Below are positions 38,394 to 48,124 of a DNA stretch of 56,715 bases, piece after piece. Under the pieces are notes generated by a model, which saw only the letters and a list, made by a program, of their open reading frames with translations, ran no database searches and had not been told where the DNA came from. The DNA is taken from NCBI GenBank assembly GCA_018402665.1, contig JAGYIN010000012.1:1-56715 (forward strand), given 5' to 3'. Each line of letters starts with the position of its first letter. Positions within the stretch are counted from its first letter, which is position 1. The position numbers and the translations under genes were made by a program. This stretch comes from Schleiferiaceae bacterium (GTDB lineage: Bacteria > Bacteroidota > Bacteroidia > Flavobacteriales > Schleiferiaceae).

Positions 38394-39770
38394 TTACGCG
38401 AGAGACGCGATGATATCCATGAATTTTTGTCCCAATTGGGTCGCTTCGTCGACAGATGGTGCCTCGGTATAGATGCGCACTATGGGCTCAGTGTTCGATT
38501 TACGTAAATGGACCCAACGGTCTGACCAAGTGATTTTTACGCCATCAATAACACTTATTTCCTCATCCGAATAACGCTCAGCTATGGTCGCTAATATGCC
38601 ATCAACATCAAGCCCGGGTACCAGCTCAATTTTCTGTTTCGCCATAAAATATTGCGGATACCCAGCGCGTAATTCACTCATGGTCTTTCCGGATTTCGCC
38701 AAATGCGTTAAAGCCAATGCGATTCCCACGAGTGCATCCCTACCGTAATGAAGAGCAGGTAGTATAATTCCACCGTTGCCTTCCCCTCCGAGCACCGCAT
38801 TCGTACGCTTCATTTCATTTACCACATTTACTTCACCGACCGCAGAGGCAGTATAGCTTCCTCCTTTCGATTCTGCGAGATCTCGCAGCGCTTTTGAAGA
38901 ACTCATGTTACTTACCACAGCACCCGTTTGTAAAGTCAATAAATAATCTGCAACAAGCACGAGCGTATATTCTTCACCGAACATGGCACCTTTTTCATCA
39001 ATAAACGCCAAACGGTCTACATCCGGATCAACGACAATACCCATTGAAAACGAACCGGATTTTACCGTATCTATAATGGCAGAAAGGTGCTTTTCCAGAG
39101 GTTCTGGGTTGTGCGGGAATTGGCCCGTAGGTTCAGGATATAGATTTTCATAGGTTACGCCCAGTGCATCTAACAATAATGGGATTGCGACTGAACCCGA
39201 ACTGTGGACCGCATCGATAGCAACATGAAATCCTCCAGCACGCACTGCTGCTGCATCCACAGAAGCGAGTGCTAAAACTTGTTCAATATGCCACTCCATT
39301 CCGTCCTCGCATAGGGTGACCTGACCTAGATCATCGACTTCAGCAAAAGCTAAATCAGCATCTTCTGCCAATCGTAAAATGGCAGCGCCGTCTTCACCGG
39401 AGACGAATTCGCCCTTTTCATTCAATAGCTTCAGTGCATTCCATTCTTTGGGGTTGTGCGAGGCCGTGAGAATAATACCACCGGACGCGTTGTACCGGGG
39501 CACGAGCATCTCTACGGTCGGTGTAGTACTCAATCCCGCATTGATCACATGTATGCCCAAGCTTTGAAGGGTGCTAATTACTAGGTTCTCTATCATCTGT
39601 CCGGAGGGACGTGCGTCTCTCCCGATCACCACAGTGCAGTGCGTATGACGTTCTTTGAGCCAAGCTCCGTAACCGGCTGCAAACTTTACAGCATCAAAAG
39701 GTGTTAGGTTAGCACCGGCAGTACCGCCGATGGTGCCACGAATTCCTGAGATGGATTTAATTAAGGTCAT
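38394..39770 (-). CDS. glmM: Phosphoglucosamine mutase
   Basis: A 458-residue alpha-D-phosphohexomutase that interconverts glucosamine-6-P and glucosamine-1-P for peptidoglycan and LPS precursors. The N-terminus SISGIRGTIGG, catalytic serine loop GGIILTASHNPKEWNALK, metal-binding loop VVDPDVDRLAF and sugar-specificity segment GGEGNGGIILP are all present, followed by the phosphate-binding C-terminal RKSNTEPIVRIYTEA. A phosphomannomutase role is possible, but the loop SISGIRGT is typical of Bacteroidota GlmM. It stands upstream of the cysteine desulfurase gene on the same strand. Confidence 0.9.
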   Translation of the reverse strand: MTLIKSISGIRGTIGGTAGANLTPFDAVKFAAGYGAWLKERHTHCTVVIGRDARPSGQMIENLVISTLQSLGIHVINAGLSTTPTVEMLVPRYNASGGIILTASHNPKEWNALKLLNEKGEFVSGEDGAAILRLAEDADLAFAEVDDLGQVTLCEDGMEWHIEQVLALASVDAAAVRAGGFHVAIDAVHSSGSVAIPLLLDALGVTYENLYPEPTGQFPHNPEPLEKHLSAIIDTVKSGSFSMGIVVDPDVDRLAFIDEKGAMFGEEYTLVLVADYLLTLQTGAVVSNMSSSKALRDLAESKGGSYTASAVGEVNVVNEMKRTNAVLGGEGNGGIILPALHYGRDALVGIALALTHLAKSGKTMSELRAGYPQYFMAKQKIELVPGLDVDGILATIAERYSDEEISVIDGVKITWSDRWVHLRKSNTEPIVRIYTEAPSVDEATQLGQKFMDIIASLA

Positions 39771-39928
39771 CTTGATTGGTTAGATTTTAGCGAAGATAAG
39801 GTAGGTAAATGGGGTGCCCAATGACTGAAGTAGTCAAAATGGGCATTGTTAATAACAGTGTTGATAGCTTCCAACGAATTCACGACCCGAGCCTAGTGAA
39901 CCCGTTGAATTGTGCTTAAATTTCTACT

Positions 39929-41233
39929 ATGCGATTCGAAGACCAGGACACCTACACATTGGTAGTTCAGTTTGAGCAGGCCTTAAGTGAAGGTCGTCAG
40001 CCGTACTATGATGTAGAAGACTTAGAGCTCATCCTTGAGTATTACCTAGAAACGGGTAGCTACAGGCAAATGCGCAATGCTTTAGCGCTCGCTCAAGATA
40101 TCCATCCCCTTGCGTTTGTCTTCAAAGTCAAGGAGGTACAGCTTGATATTGCAACAAAAGAATACACAAAAGCCCAAGCAAAACTGAATCACCTCGAAGG
40201 GTTAAACATGCGCTCGGTAGAATTGCTTATCGCTCGTGCGACCATTTTACTGCATCAAGGCCAGAGCGACGCAGGTCTCAAAATCTTAGATAAAGCGTTC
40301 AAAGATGCAGAAGATCCAGTTGATGTTCTTCAGCTCATTATTGATGCGCACCTGAGTCAAGGCGACTATCCGCGTGCCATTGAAGCGCTCTTGAAATGGT
40401 GCGAGATGGACGATGAACCGTTGGAAGAAAGCGCTTTGTATCAATTGGCGATGTGTCTAGATTTCACGAACGAATACGACAGAGCACTAGAACTGTTTCA
40501 TTCGTTTACCACTCGTGAGCCCTACAATCCCCTATTGTGGTATCAAATCGGGGCTTTCCATCTTCGAAAAAATCAAGAGATAAAGGCATTACAGGCTTTT
40601 GAATGGGCGACGTTAGCAGATGAAAATTACCACCCAGCCTATTTCGAGCAAGGAAGAATTCACGAGCGTAATGAACGACTTTACGATGCCTTAACGGCCT
40701 ACAGACAAAGTATTAGCGAAGAAGTACCCTCTGGGTACATCCATTTTAGAATCGGTCTACTAGAACTGGAATTAGATGCCCCGAAGGAGGCCCTGCGACA
40801 GTTCAACACGGCCATCGAGCTTGAAGACGATATCGATGATATCTATCTCGAACGTGCCGGCGTACTGATGGAACTAGAACTCTACAAAGAGGCGTTAGTA
40901 GATTTTCAGCGAGTTTGGTTGGAAGAAGCGTACGGCGAAGAAGATGTACTGGACTATGTGGAATGTTTGATAGAGCTGGACGATCTTGATGAAGCCATTC
41001 GGATTCTTTACGACGGTATTGCGAAGTTCCCAACGGCCTTGCAATTGCGTTTGGTGCTTTCAGGGTACCTCATTGCCATCGACGAATTGGCAGCAGCGCA
41101 AACGGTACTGGAAGAAACCTTGCGTCAAGAACCAAAAACACTCTTACTTTTTGCCGAATACTTCCCAGAATTACCAAAAATCCCTGCTGTAGGTGCTATT
41201 TTAGCGTCCATTCAAAGGGAGGATCATGATTAA
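39929..41233 (+). CDS. Tetratricopeptide-repeat protein
   Basis: A 434-residue cytosolic protein without signal peptide, built almost wholly of TPR-like helical pairs (for example SVELLIARATILLHQGQSDAG, DYPRAIEALLKWCEM, YDALTAYRQSISEEVPSGYI, GYIHFRIGLLELELDAPKEA). It should be a protein-interaction scaffold. Acidic residues dominate. It overlaps the DUF368 gene by 8 bp and begins a run (TPR, popT-like, aroE, DUF349, uvrB) that is probably co-transcribed. Confidence 0.88.
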   Translation: MRFEDQDTYTLVVQFEQALSEGRQPYYDVEDLELILEYYLETGSYRQMRNALALAQDIHPLAFVFKVKEVQLDIATKEYTKAQAKLNHLEGLNMRSVELLIARATILLHQGQSDAGLKILDKAFKDAEDPVDVLQLIIDAHLSQGDYPRAIEALLKWCEMDDEPLEESALYQLAMCLDFTNEYDRALELFHSFTTREPYNPLLWYQIGAFHLRKNQEIKALQAFEWATLADENYHPAYFEQGRIHERNERLYDALTAYRQSISEEVPSGYIHFRIGLLELELDAPKEALRQFNTAIELEDDIDDIYLERAGVLMELELYKEALVDFQRVWLEEAYGEEDVLDYVECLIELDDLDEAIRILYDGIAKFPTALQLRLVLSGYLIAIDELAAAQTVLEETLRQEPKTLLLFAEYFPELPKIPAVGAILASIQREDHD

Positions 41234-42146
41234 GAAATACAGCTTTTTATTTTTAAAAGGCATGGCCATGGGTGCAGCAGATGTTGTTCCTGGAGTAAGC
41301 GGCGGTACCATTGCATTTATTACGAATATTTACGAAACGCTCATTGACGCCTTGAGTCAGTTTGATGTTCGTGCTGTTCAATTGTTACTTAAAGGCCAAT
41401 TCAGAGAACTCTGGTCCCATATCAACGGTACTTTTTTAACAGTACTATTTGCCGGTATTTTCACCAGCGTCCTGAGCTTAGCAGCACTCCTCTCACATAC
41501 GCTCGAGACGCACCCCATCCATCTCTGGAGCTTTTTCTTCGGCTTGGTTTTCGCGAGTATTTTTATAGTTGGAAAGCAAGTGAGTCGATGGCAGTGGTTT
41601 ACCGTGCTAAGTTTTCTTGTTGGTGCTGTTATTGCGTTTTGGATCACGACTTTGCCTGCTTCCGCCGGTTCAAATTCTTATGCATACCTCATTTTATGTG
41701 GTGCTTTGGCAATATGTGCAATGATTTTACCGGGCATCAGCGGTAGTTTTATATTGCTATTGCTTGGCGCATATGCAACGGTTTTAGAGGCCATTGCGGA
41801 TCGAGAACTCGCAATCATCGCCGCAGTTGGTATAGGTGCGATTGGAGGATTACTCTCCTTTACCAAACTATTAAAATGGGTTTTCGCAAAATACCATGAC
41901 ACGACAGTGGCCCTACTCAGCGGTTTTTTACTGGGTTCATTGAATAAAATATGGCCTTGGAAAGAAGTGATAACAACCTTCACAAAGCACCCAGGAACCC
42001 CTGAAGAAGAAATCGTTCCTATCGTTACTCAAAATTTAGCACCAGACGATCTGTGGCTTATGGCATTAGCCCTTGGGTTAACGGGTGCAGCGGTGGTGTT
42101 CGGTTTAGAATGGGCCGGTACGACAAAATCAAAACCCGCTCAATAA
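41226..42146 (+). CDS. DUF368 undecaprenyl-phosphate translocase (PopT-like)
   Basis: A 306-residue membrane protein with about eight hydrophobic segments. It has the family's two inverted motifs: KGMAMGAADVVPGVSGGTIAF at residues 11-31 and AICAMILPGISGSFILLLLGAY in the second half. DUF368/PopT proteins have been shown to flip undecaprenyl phosphate back across the membrane for reuse in cell-wall synthesis. It overlaps the TPR gene by 8 bp and abuts aroE with no gap. Confidence 0.92.
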   Translation: MIKKYSFLFLKGMAMGAADVVPGVSGGTIAFITNIYETLIDALSQFDVRAVQLLLKGQFRELWSHINGTFLTVLFAGIFTSVLSLAALLSHTLETHPIHLWSFFFGLVFASIFIVGKQVSRWQWFTVLSFLVGAVIAFWITTLPASAGSNSYAYLILCGALAICAMILPGISGSFILLLLGAYATVLEAIADRELAIIAAVGIGAIGGLLSFTKLLKWVFAKYHDTTVALLSGFLLGSLNKIWPWKEVITTFTKHPGTPEEEIVPIVTQNLAPDDLWLMALALGLTGAAVVFGLEWAGTTKSKPAQ

Positions 42147-42887
42147 ATGATGAAACTCGGGCTCATAGGACACCCTATTGACCATAGCCTAAGTCCTGGT
42201 CTTCATCAAGGATTCATGGAAGCGTCGAAACTCGAAGGTTCCTATGACCTGTTTCCGATGCAGTCCATCACAAGAGAGGGACTCAAACACCTTTTTACAA
42301 CACACAAATTAACGGGATGCAATGTGACTATACCGCTGAAAGAAGCGGTTTTGCCGTTGCTCGATCGTTTAGACCCAACTGCCGAAGCCGCAGGGGCAGT
42401 GAATACTATTGTCCTCGAATCGGGTGCTTTGGTGGGATACAATACAGACTGTGCAGGTATTGAAAAAGCCCTTGACCAATTAGATTCAAATGCTGCCAGC
42501 GCACTTATTTTCGGTACGGGCGGTGCTGCGAAGGCCGTTCACTACGTCCTTAATCAACGCGGTATATCGTCAAAGATGCTCACTAGGAAGCCCAGCCCCT
42601 TAAACTACAGCACTTTGTCCCCTGAAGATTTCAAATCGCACAAACTGTGGATCAACTGTACACCAATAGGTGGACCGAAATACATGGAAGAGCATTTACC
42701 CCTACCAAATGGGGTTTTAAGCCCGGAATTCGCGATATTTGACCTAATTTACCATCCGCTTCCAACGCCACTTCTGAAGGCTGCAAATGATGCAGGCGCC
42801 CGAACTGTAGATGGAAGAATAATGTTAACTGAGCAAGCGAGAAAAGCATGGGAATTGTTCCGTGCCGCTTACTACAAAAATTTGTAG
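42147..42887 (+). CDS. aroE: Shikimate dehydrogenase
   Basis: A 246-residue NADP-dependent enzyme converting 3-dehydroshikimate to shikimate. Substrate-site motifs are IGHPIDHSLSPGLHQ, GCNVTIPLKEA and GYNTDCAG. The nucleotide-binding loop is IFGTGGAAKAVHYVL, and the C-terminal segment is DLIYHPLPTPLL. It starts with two consecutive ATG codons (42147 and 42150), directly after the DUF368 stop. It is slightly shorter than the E. coli enzyme but all key segments are present. Confidence 0.94.
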   Translation: MMKLGLIGHPIDHSLSPGLHQGFMEASKLEGSYDLFPMQSITREGLKHLFTTHKLTGCNVTIPLKEAVLPLLDRLDPTAEAAGAVNTIVLESGALVGYNTDCAGIEKALDQLDSNAASALIFGTGGAAKAVHYVLNQRGISSKMLTRKPSPLNYSTLSPEDFKSHKLWINCTPIGGPKYMEEHLPLPNGVLSPEFAIFDLIYHPLPTPLLKAANDAGARTVDGRIMLTEQARKAWELFRAAYYKNL

Positions 42888-42890
42888 ACG

Positions 42891-44787
42891 ATGATGCAAG
42901 AAGATCAAGAACAGCAGACCAGTCCAGAACTGAACGAGACGCCAAACCCGGAAACGAATACGGAAGCTGTTGCTGAGACTAAAATTGAACCTACTGAGGC
43001 AACTCTTTCCGAGGCTTCGGAGGAAGAAAACGAGGAAGTTAAAGCGGTCGAGGCAGAGGAAGATCACGAAGCGCCAAAAGATAAAAAATTGGCCATTCCA
43101 GATTTTGATGCATTGAGCATCGAAGCTGCTTTGGAAAGCATCGAAAAGCACATCAAAGAATTCGAACCACAGCGCATTAAAGGCATTGTAGAAAGTGGTA
43201 GATCGCGAATCTTACAAGAGTTAAATGCAGAAAGAGATGCTGCAAAGGCGACCTACCTAGAGGAAGGCGGCAACATCATAGACTTTGAGTTTGATCAACC
43301 GCAGCGCAAAACATTAGGCATTCTTTACGGAGGATACCGCGATAGATTGCGTTCACATTATGCTCAATTGGAAGCCGAGTTAAGTAACAATCTAGCTGTA
43401 AAAATGGCCATTATCGAAGAGATAAAAGCCTTACCGATGGCTGAGGGTTCAGCAAAAGATAAATACGAAACATTCAAAGGGTTGCGCGAGCGCTGGAATC
43501 AAACGGGTCTAGTACCGAAAGCCGATGCGCGCACAGTTTGGGCAAACTACAACCACCACGTAGACAACTTCTTCAACTTTTTACGTTTGGCGTACGACCT
43601 TATTGAAAAAGACTACCAAAATAATTACAACGAAAAAGTTGCCTTGTGTCAAGCATTGGAGGATAAAATACTGAACGGTGCAAGCACTGGACTATTCCGA
43701 ACGTTGCAACAGACGCACAGTAGATGGAAAAGAATTGGCCCAGTTCCTAGGGAACATAAAGACGCTTTGTGGGACAGATTAAAAGCTGCAACCGCAAAAG
43801 TGCACGAGCTTCGTGACCAGTACAATGAGAACCTGCTAGAGATCAATGCATCGAAGATTGCTGCTAAAAAAGTGGTCGTGGAGAGAATTGAAGCATTAAC
43901 AGCAGAACTTCCAACAAAACACAGCGGATGGCAAAAAGCCAGTAAGGCACTTGAAGCATTGCGTGCAGAATTTAAAGCCATAGGTTTTGTAAAGAGTGAA
44001 GACAACAATAGTGTTTGGGAGGCTTACAAAGCAGCTCAACGCAACTTCAATCATAGCAAAAACGAATTCTACAAGGAAGAAAAATTACGCCAACGCGAGA
44101 GTTTAGAAAAGAAAAAAGCCTTGATCGCTTTGGCTGAAAGCTTAAAAGACTCCGATGATATTGTAGGAGCGTCACAACAACTCAAACAGGCCCAAGCCGA
44201 CTGGAAAAACACGGGTTACGTCCCGAAAAAGAAGGGGATAAATTATGGGAAGCCTTTAGAGCAGCGTGCAATCACTTCTTCGATCGCCTTAAAGGGAACG
44301 CAAAGCAAAGGCTGCGCAGGACAATACAGTCGTCGACGCTAAACAAAAAGCGTCGCAGATTTAAAGAAGGCCAAAATAGGGACTATTGAAGAAGGCCATC
44401 GCAGCAAGCGAACAATTCGCTGCGCTCGGTGCACTGACTGGCCGTAATAAAAAGATTGATGAAGATTTCGAAGCCCTACTTTCGGAGAAAGTGAGTGCTT
44501 TAGGATTAGAACCTTCTGTTCTTGAGCGCACCATGTTCGAAGCTAAGGTTAAAGCACTAGTTGAGGCAGACGACCAAGACGGCTTGCACCGACAACGCAG
44601 CTGGATCCGTGAGGAAATGGATAAAGCCAAAAAAGAATTGCACCAACTCGAGAATAATATTGCATTCTTTTCTGGAGCCAAAGGCAATCCCCTACTCGAT
44701 GCTGCTTTAGGTAAAATTGAAGCGCATAAAGCCCGAGTAGAAGAACTAACCGTTCTACGTAAATTATTCAACAGCTTGTTGAAATAA
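42891..44787 (+). pseudogene. DUF349 coiled-coil protein, frameshifted near the C-terminus
   Basis: A protein of about 630 residues. The N-terminal 70 residues are very acidic and low in complexity (repeated Glu/Ala/Thr). At least four DUF349 repeats follow; each has the pattern W...G.vP......lW..f..a...F/hh, for example RWNQTGLVPKADARTVWANYN and RWKRIGPVPREHKDALWDRLK. The frame breaks first at an A5 run (44226-44230): one more A gives PKKEGDKLWEAFRAACNHFFDRL, as the family requires. Further indels lie up to about 44390, after which a final helical region (44391-44787) is intact. Function is unknown. It follows aroE by 3 bp. Probably sequence error. Confidence 0.8.
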
Positions 44788-44793
44788 TCGAGG

Positions 44794-46803
44794 ATGGAGT
44801 TTAAGCTGAAAGCCCCTTTTGTGCCCATGGGGGATCAACCGCAGGCCATTTCTGAACTTGTGGAAGGCTTGAATGAAGGTGTCGCTGATCAAGTATTACT
44901 GGGTGTGACGGGTTCAGGTAAAACCTTTACTGTGGCCAATGTGATTGAAAGGACGCAACGCCCAACATTAATTTTATGCCACAATAAAACACTCGCGGCA
45001 CAACTCTACGGGGAGATGAAAGAATTCTTTCCAGAAAATGCCGTGGAATACTTCGTAAGTTATTACGATTATTACCAGCCTGAGGCCTACGTACCGTCCT
45101 CAGGACTGTACATCGAGAAGGATTTAAGCATCAATGATGAGATAGAGAAGCTGCGATTGAGCACCACCTCATCGCTGTTATCCGGTCGCCGCGACGTCAT
45201 CGTAGTTGCTTCAGTTTCATGTCTTTATGGGATGGGAAATCCAGAGGCGTTCAATAATTCCGTAGTTGATCTTAAAGTTGGCGAGATTATTTCGCGTCAA
45301 GCGTTACTGCACAAATTTGTCAATGCACTCTACGCGAGGACTACTGCTGAATTTAAACGAGGCTCTTTTCGAGTAAAGGGCGATGCTGTTGATGTATTCC
45401 CCGCGTACGCCGAAACCTTTTTTCGAATCAGTTTCTGGGGGGATGAGGTGGAGAGCATAGAGCATATAGACCCAATAAGCGGTTCGAAGATTGAAAACAT
45501 GAGCGAGATGCGCCTCTTCCCTGCGAATCTGTTCGTGACAGAAAAGGATCAACTTCAAAACGCCATTCATCACATTCAAGACGACCTGATGAGTCAGGTA
45601 GATCACTTCAATCAAGTCGATCGACGAGTGGAGGCAAAACGACTCGAAGAACGAACCAACTTTGATCTTGAAATGATTAGAGAATTGGGCTATTGTTCGG
45701 GTATCGAAAACTACTCCCGCTACCTTGACGGTCGAGCGCCTGGGGTGCGCCCGTTCTGTCTTTTAGATTATTTCCCAGAAGATTTTCTGCTCGTTGTGGA
45801 TGAAAGTCACGTGACTTTACCACAGGTACGAGCCATGTATGGAGGTGACCGCTCGAGGAAGGAAAATCTTGTAGAATACGGATTTCGTCTTCCGGCGGCG
45901 ATGGACAATCGTCCACTAAAGTTTGAAGAATTCGAAAAATTACGTGGACAAGCCCTCTTCGTTAGTGCGACACCTGCAGATTACGAGCTTGCTTTGAGCG
46001 GCGGTGTTTACGCTGAACAACTCATTCGTCCGACAGGACTTTTAGATCCAATCGTGGAGGTTCGTTCTACAGAAAATCAAGTCGACGATCTAATGGATGA
46101 GATTCGTAAGCGTACAGCGCTAGACGAACGTACACTTGTTACCACGCTGACGAAGCGAATGGCCGAAGAATTAACGAAATACCTCACTCGGTACGATATT
46201 CGGTGTCGATACATTCACAGTGATGTGGATACCATGGAGCGTGTAGAAATCATGCGTGATTTGCGTTTGGGCGTTTTCGATGTACTCATAGGAGTAAACC
46301 TCCTTCGTGAAGGTCTAGATTTCCCTGAGGTAAGTTTGGTTGCTATTTTGGATGCGGATAAAGAGGGTTTTCTGCGCAGTGCACGTTCACTGGTCCAAAC
46401 CATAGGTCGTGCGGCGCGTAATGTGAACGGTAGAGCCATATTATATGCAGATAAAATCACCGATAGTATGAGAGCGACTATGGAAGAGACCGAACGTCGC
46501 CGTGAAAAACAAGATGCCTTCAATAAAGCCAATGGTTTAGAGCCGAAGGCATTGAAAACTAGCAGGGCAGAAATTTTAGCGAAATCCGGTGCCGTGAGCA
46601 GGAACATGGATTACGAAATCAGTCGAGACCAGCAAAAGTCGGCGGAGAAAGCCATGAATTACTACACGCCTGAAGATCTTGAAAGCGAAATACGTACGAC
46701 AAGAAAGGCTATGGAATCTGCTTCCAAAAGTTTAGATTTTATTGAAGCCGCAAGATTACGCAACGCGCTTATTGAACTCGAAGCGAAACGAGAGAAGCGT
46801 TAA
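44794..46803 (+). CDS. uvrB: Excinuclease ABC subunit B
   Basis: A 669-residue nucleotide-excision repair helicase. Walker A is GVTGSGKTFTVANVI, the beta-hairpin that clamps DNA is in SYYDYYQPEAYVPSSGLYIEKD-type sequence, the Walker B-like box is VVDESHVTLPQ, and helicase motif VI is QTIGRAARNVNGRAI. The C-terminal UVR domain that contacts UvrC is present (EIRTTRKAMESASKSLDFIEAA). It starts 6 bp after the DUF349 gene and its stop abuts that of the next, convergent gene. Together with the two photolyases it gives the region strong UV repair capacity. Confidence 0.97.
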   Translation: MEFKLKAPFVPMGDQPQAISELVEGLNEGVADQVLLGVTGSGKTFTVANVIERTQRPTLILCHNKTLAAQLYGEMKEFFPENAVEYFVSYYDYYQPEAYVPSSGLYIEKDLSINDEIEKLRLSTTSSLLSGRRDVIVVASVSCLYGMGNPEAFNNSVVDLKVGEIISRQALLHKFVNALYARTTAEFKRGSFRVKGDAVDVFPAYAETFFRISFWGDEVESIEHIDPISGSKIENMSEMRLFPANLFVTEKDQLQNAIHHIQDDLMSQVDHFNQVDRRVEAKRLEERTNFDLEMIRELGYCSGIENYSRYLDGRAPGVRPFCLLDYFPEDFLLVVDESHVTLPQVRAMYGGDRSRKENLVEYGFRLPAAMDNRPLKFEEFEKLRGQALFVSATPADYELALSGGVYAEQLIRPTGLLDPIVEVRSTENQVDDLMDEIRKRTALDERTLVTTLTKRMAEELTKYLTRYDIRCRYIHSDVDTMERVEIMRDLRLGVFDVLIGVNLLREGLDFPEVSLVAILDADKEGFLRSARSLVQTIGRAARNVNGRAILYADKITDSMRATMEETERRREKQDAFNKANGLEPKALKTSRAEILAKSGAVSRNMDYEISRDQQKSAEKAMNYYTPEDLESEIRTTRKAMESASKSLDFIEAARLRNALIELEAKREKR

Positions 46804-47334
46804 TCAGAGGTAATGTGCTACTCCCAGTGCTAGCGTCCATACTTGACGTCCATCCATGCGCTGATCCATATAAACGGTAGGTGTCCACTCCCACCGGTCG
46901 TTCATTGGCACTTCACCTTCGACACCAATTCTTACAATAGGTTTCCATGTCCCATTTTCAACAGTCAAGCCAGGTCCAGCACCTAGTATGAGGTTATGGT
47001 TGATTCGATAAAAAACATCTACCGTAGAGACTAAGGGCGTTTTAAGCAACACCTCTTCTCCGATATCATTTAAAATGAGGTAGTTCTCCAATTCGATATC
47101 ACTATGCCACCCCAAAGACCAACGATCGAACAAATGATAATCTACATCCCATCCCCAAGCAGGCACAAACAAGACCCCGCCATCGACTTCTGGAACCACA
47201 CCATGCCCCATTAAAACTGCAATTCTAAGCGGGTGACGGTGGTGATGCGGATCAGGTGCTGGAACATGATGCTCCTGCGCCATCAAAGATGCGCTGAAGC
47301 TAAAGATGAGTAGCGTGTAGTTCAATATCTTCAT
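46804..47334 (-). CDS. Secreted beta-barrel-like hypothetical protein
   Basis: A 176-residue protein with signal peptide MKILNYTLLIFSFSASLMAQ and a short His-rich stretch after it (EHHVPAPDPHHHRH), which might bind metal. The rest has alternating hydrophobic strands and aromatic residues (WGWDVDYHLFDRWSLGWHSDIEL, YRINHNLILGAGPGLTVENG, WEWTPTVYMDQRMDGRQVWTLALGVAHYL), as in small outer-membrane beta barrels. No family assigned. Confidence 0.7.
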   Translation of the reverse strand: MKILNYTLLIFSFSASLMAQEHHVPAPDPHHHRHPLRIAVLMGHGVVPEVDGGVLFVPAWGWDVDYHLFDRWSLGWHSDIELENYLILNDIGEEVLLKTPLVSTVDVFYRINHNLILGAGPGLTVENGTWKPIVRIGVEGEVPMNDRWEWTPTVYMDQRMDGRQVWTLALGVAHYL

Positions 47335-47397
47335 GCGGTAAAACTTGATCCAAATTTCCTACTTTGGTCAGCAATCATCATAACTTATATCACGCAC

Positions 47398-48123
47398 ATG
47401 CTTTTTGTTATACTGGGACTGGGAGGAGTGTTTTTTGGAATGGCCTACCTCATTACTGAGGGCAATGCATCTATGCTTTTAAGTGGCTACAATACCATGA
47501 ATAGCGAAGACCAGAAGTCGTTTCCTTTGAAGGAATACCTCGTTGATTTTAAGCGATTTCACCAACGCTTTGGTGCGGGATTTACCGCCTTAGGTCTACT
47601 CCTCTATGTTGTAAATGAGGATTGGCTCGGTTACCATTTAGGCATAACCCCCCTCTTGGCTTACCTCTATTTCTTTTGGCAAACACGTAAGTATTCACTG
47701 GTGCAGTCGAAAAATACTAAGAACCAATTTTGGATTGGATTCACCGTGCTGCTAATCACTTTAGTCGTTGTAGTGGGTCTGCTGGTCTGGTCAGACAAAA
47801 AGAACACGTTGGTTTGGACCGATCAATCGATAGAAATCGAAGGACCTTACGGTGTTGACATTCCATTTGAAACTATCGAATCGATAGCGCTTCTGGACAA
47901 ACTACCTGAAATCAGCTCAAGACTCCACGGATACTCCACAGGAAGTGTCGCTAAAGGAAAATTCAAGGGAGCTCAAGATGTGCACTACCACCTACTGTTA
48001 GACAAGCCTTATGGGAAAATACTACAGATCAACAGTACCGGGGAAGATCCGGTACTCCTCGCACTTGAAGGTGTAGACGAAGTGGCGCTCGAAAAACAGT
48101 TAAAAGCGCGGCTAAGAGATTGA
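47398..48123 (+). CDS. DUF3784-like membrane protein with PH-like C-terminal domain
   Basis: A 241-residue protein. Residues 1-130 contain three or four hydrophobic helices, with the DUF3784-like motif GMAYLITEGNASMLLSGYNTMNSEDQ between the first two. Residues about 135-241 form a soluble domain resembling a bacterial PH-like fold (LVWTDQSIEIEGPYGVDIPFETIESIALLDKLP). Function unknown; inner membrane. It is divergent from the beta-barrel gene and convergent with the sulfotransferase gene. Confidence 0.75.
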   Translation: MLFVILGLGGVFFGMAYLITEGNASMLLSGYNTMNSEDQKSFPLKEYLVDFKRFHQRFGAGFTALGLLLYVVNEDWLGYHLGITPLLAYLYFFWQTRKYSLVQSKNTKNQFWIGFTVLLITLVVVVGLLVWSDKKNTLVWTDQSIEIEGPYGVDIPFETIESIALLDKLPEISSRLHGYSTGSVAKGKFKGAQDVHYHLLLDKPYGKILQINSTGEDPVLLALEGVDEVALEKQLKARLRD

Positions 48124-48124
48124 A

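Noticed and set aside
22555..44390. Programmed frameshifting or stop-codon recoding in the broken genes
   Set aside because: Breaks are many, in both directions and without shared slippery sites, and they occur in unrelated genes in short patches.
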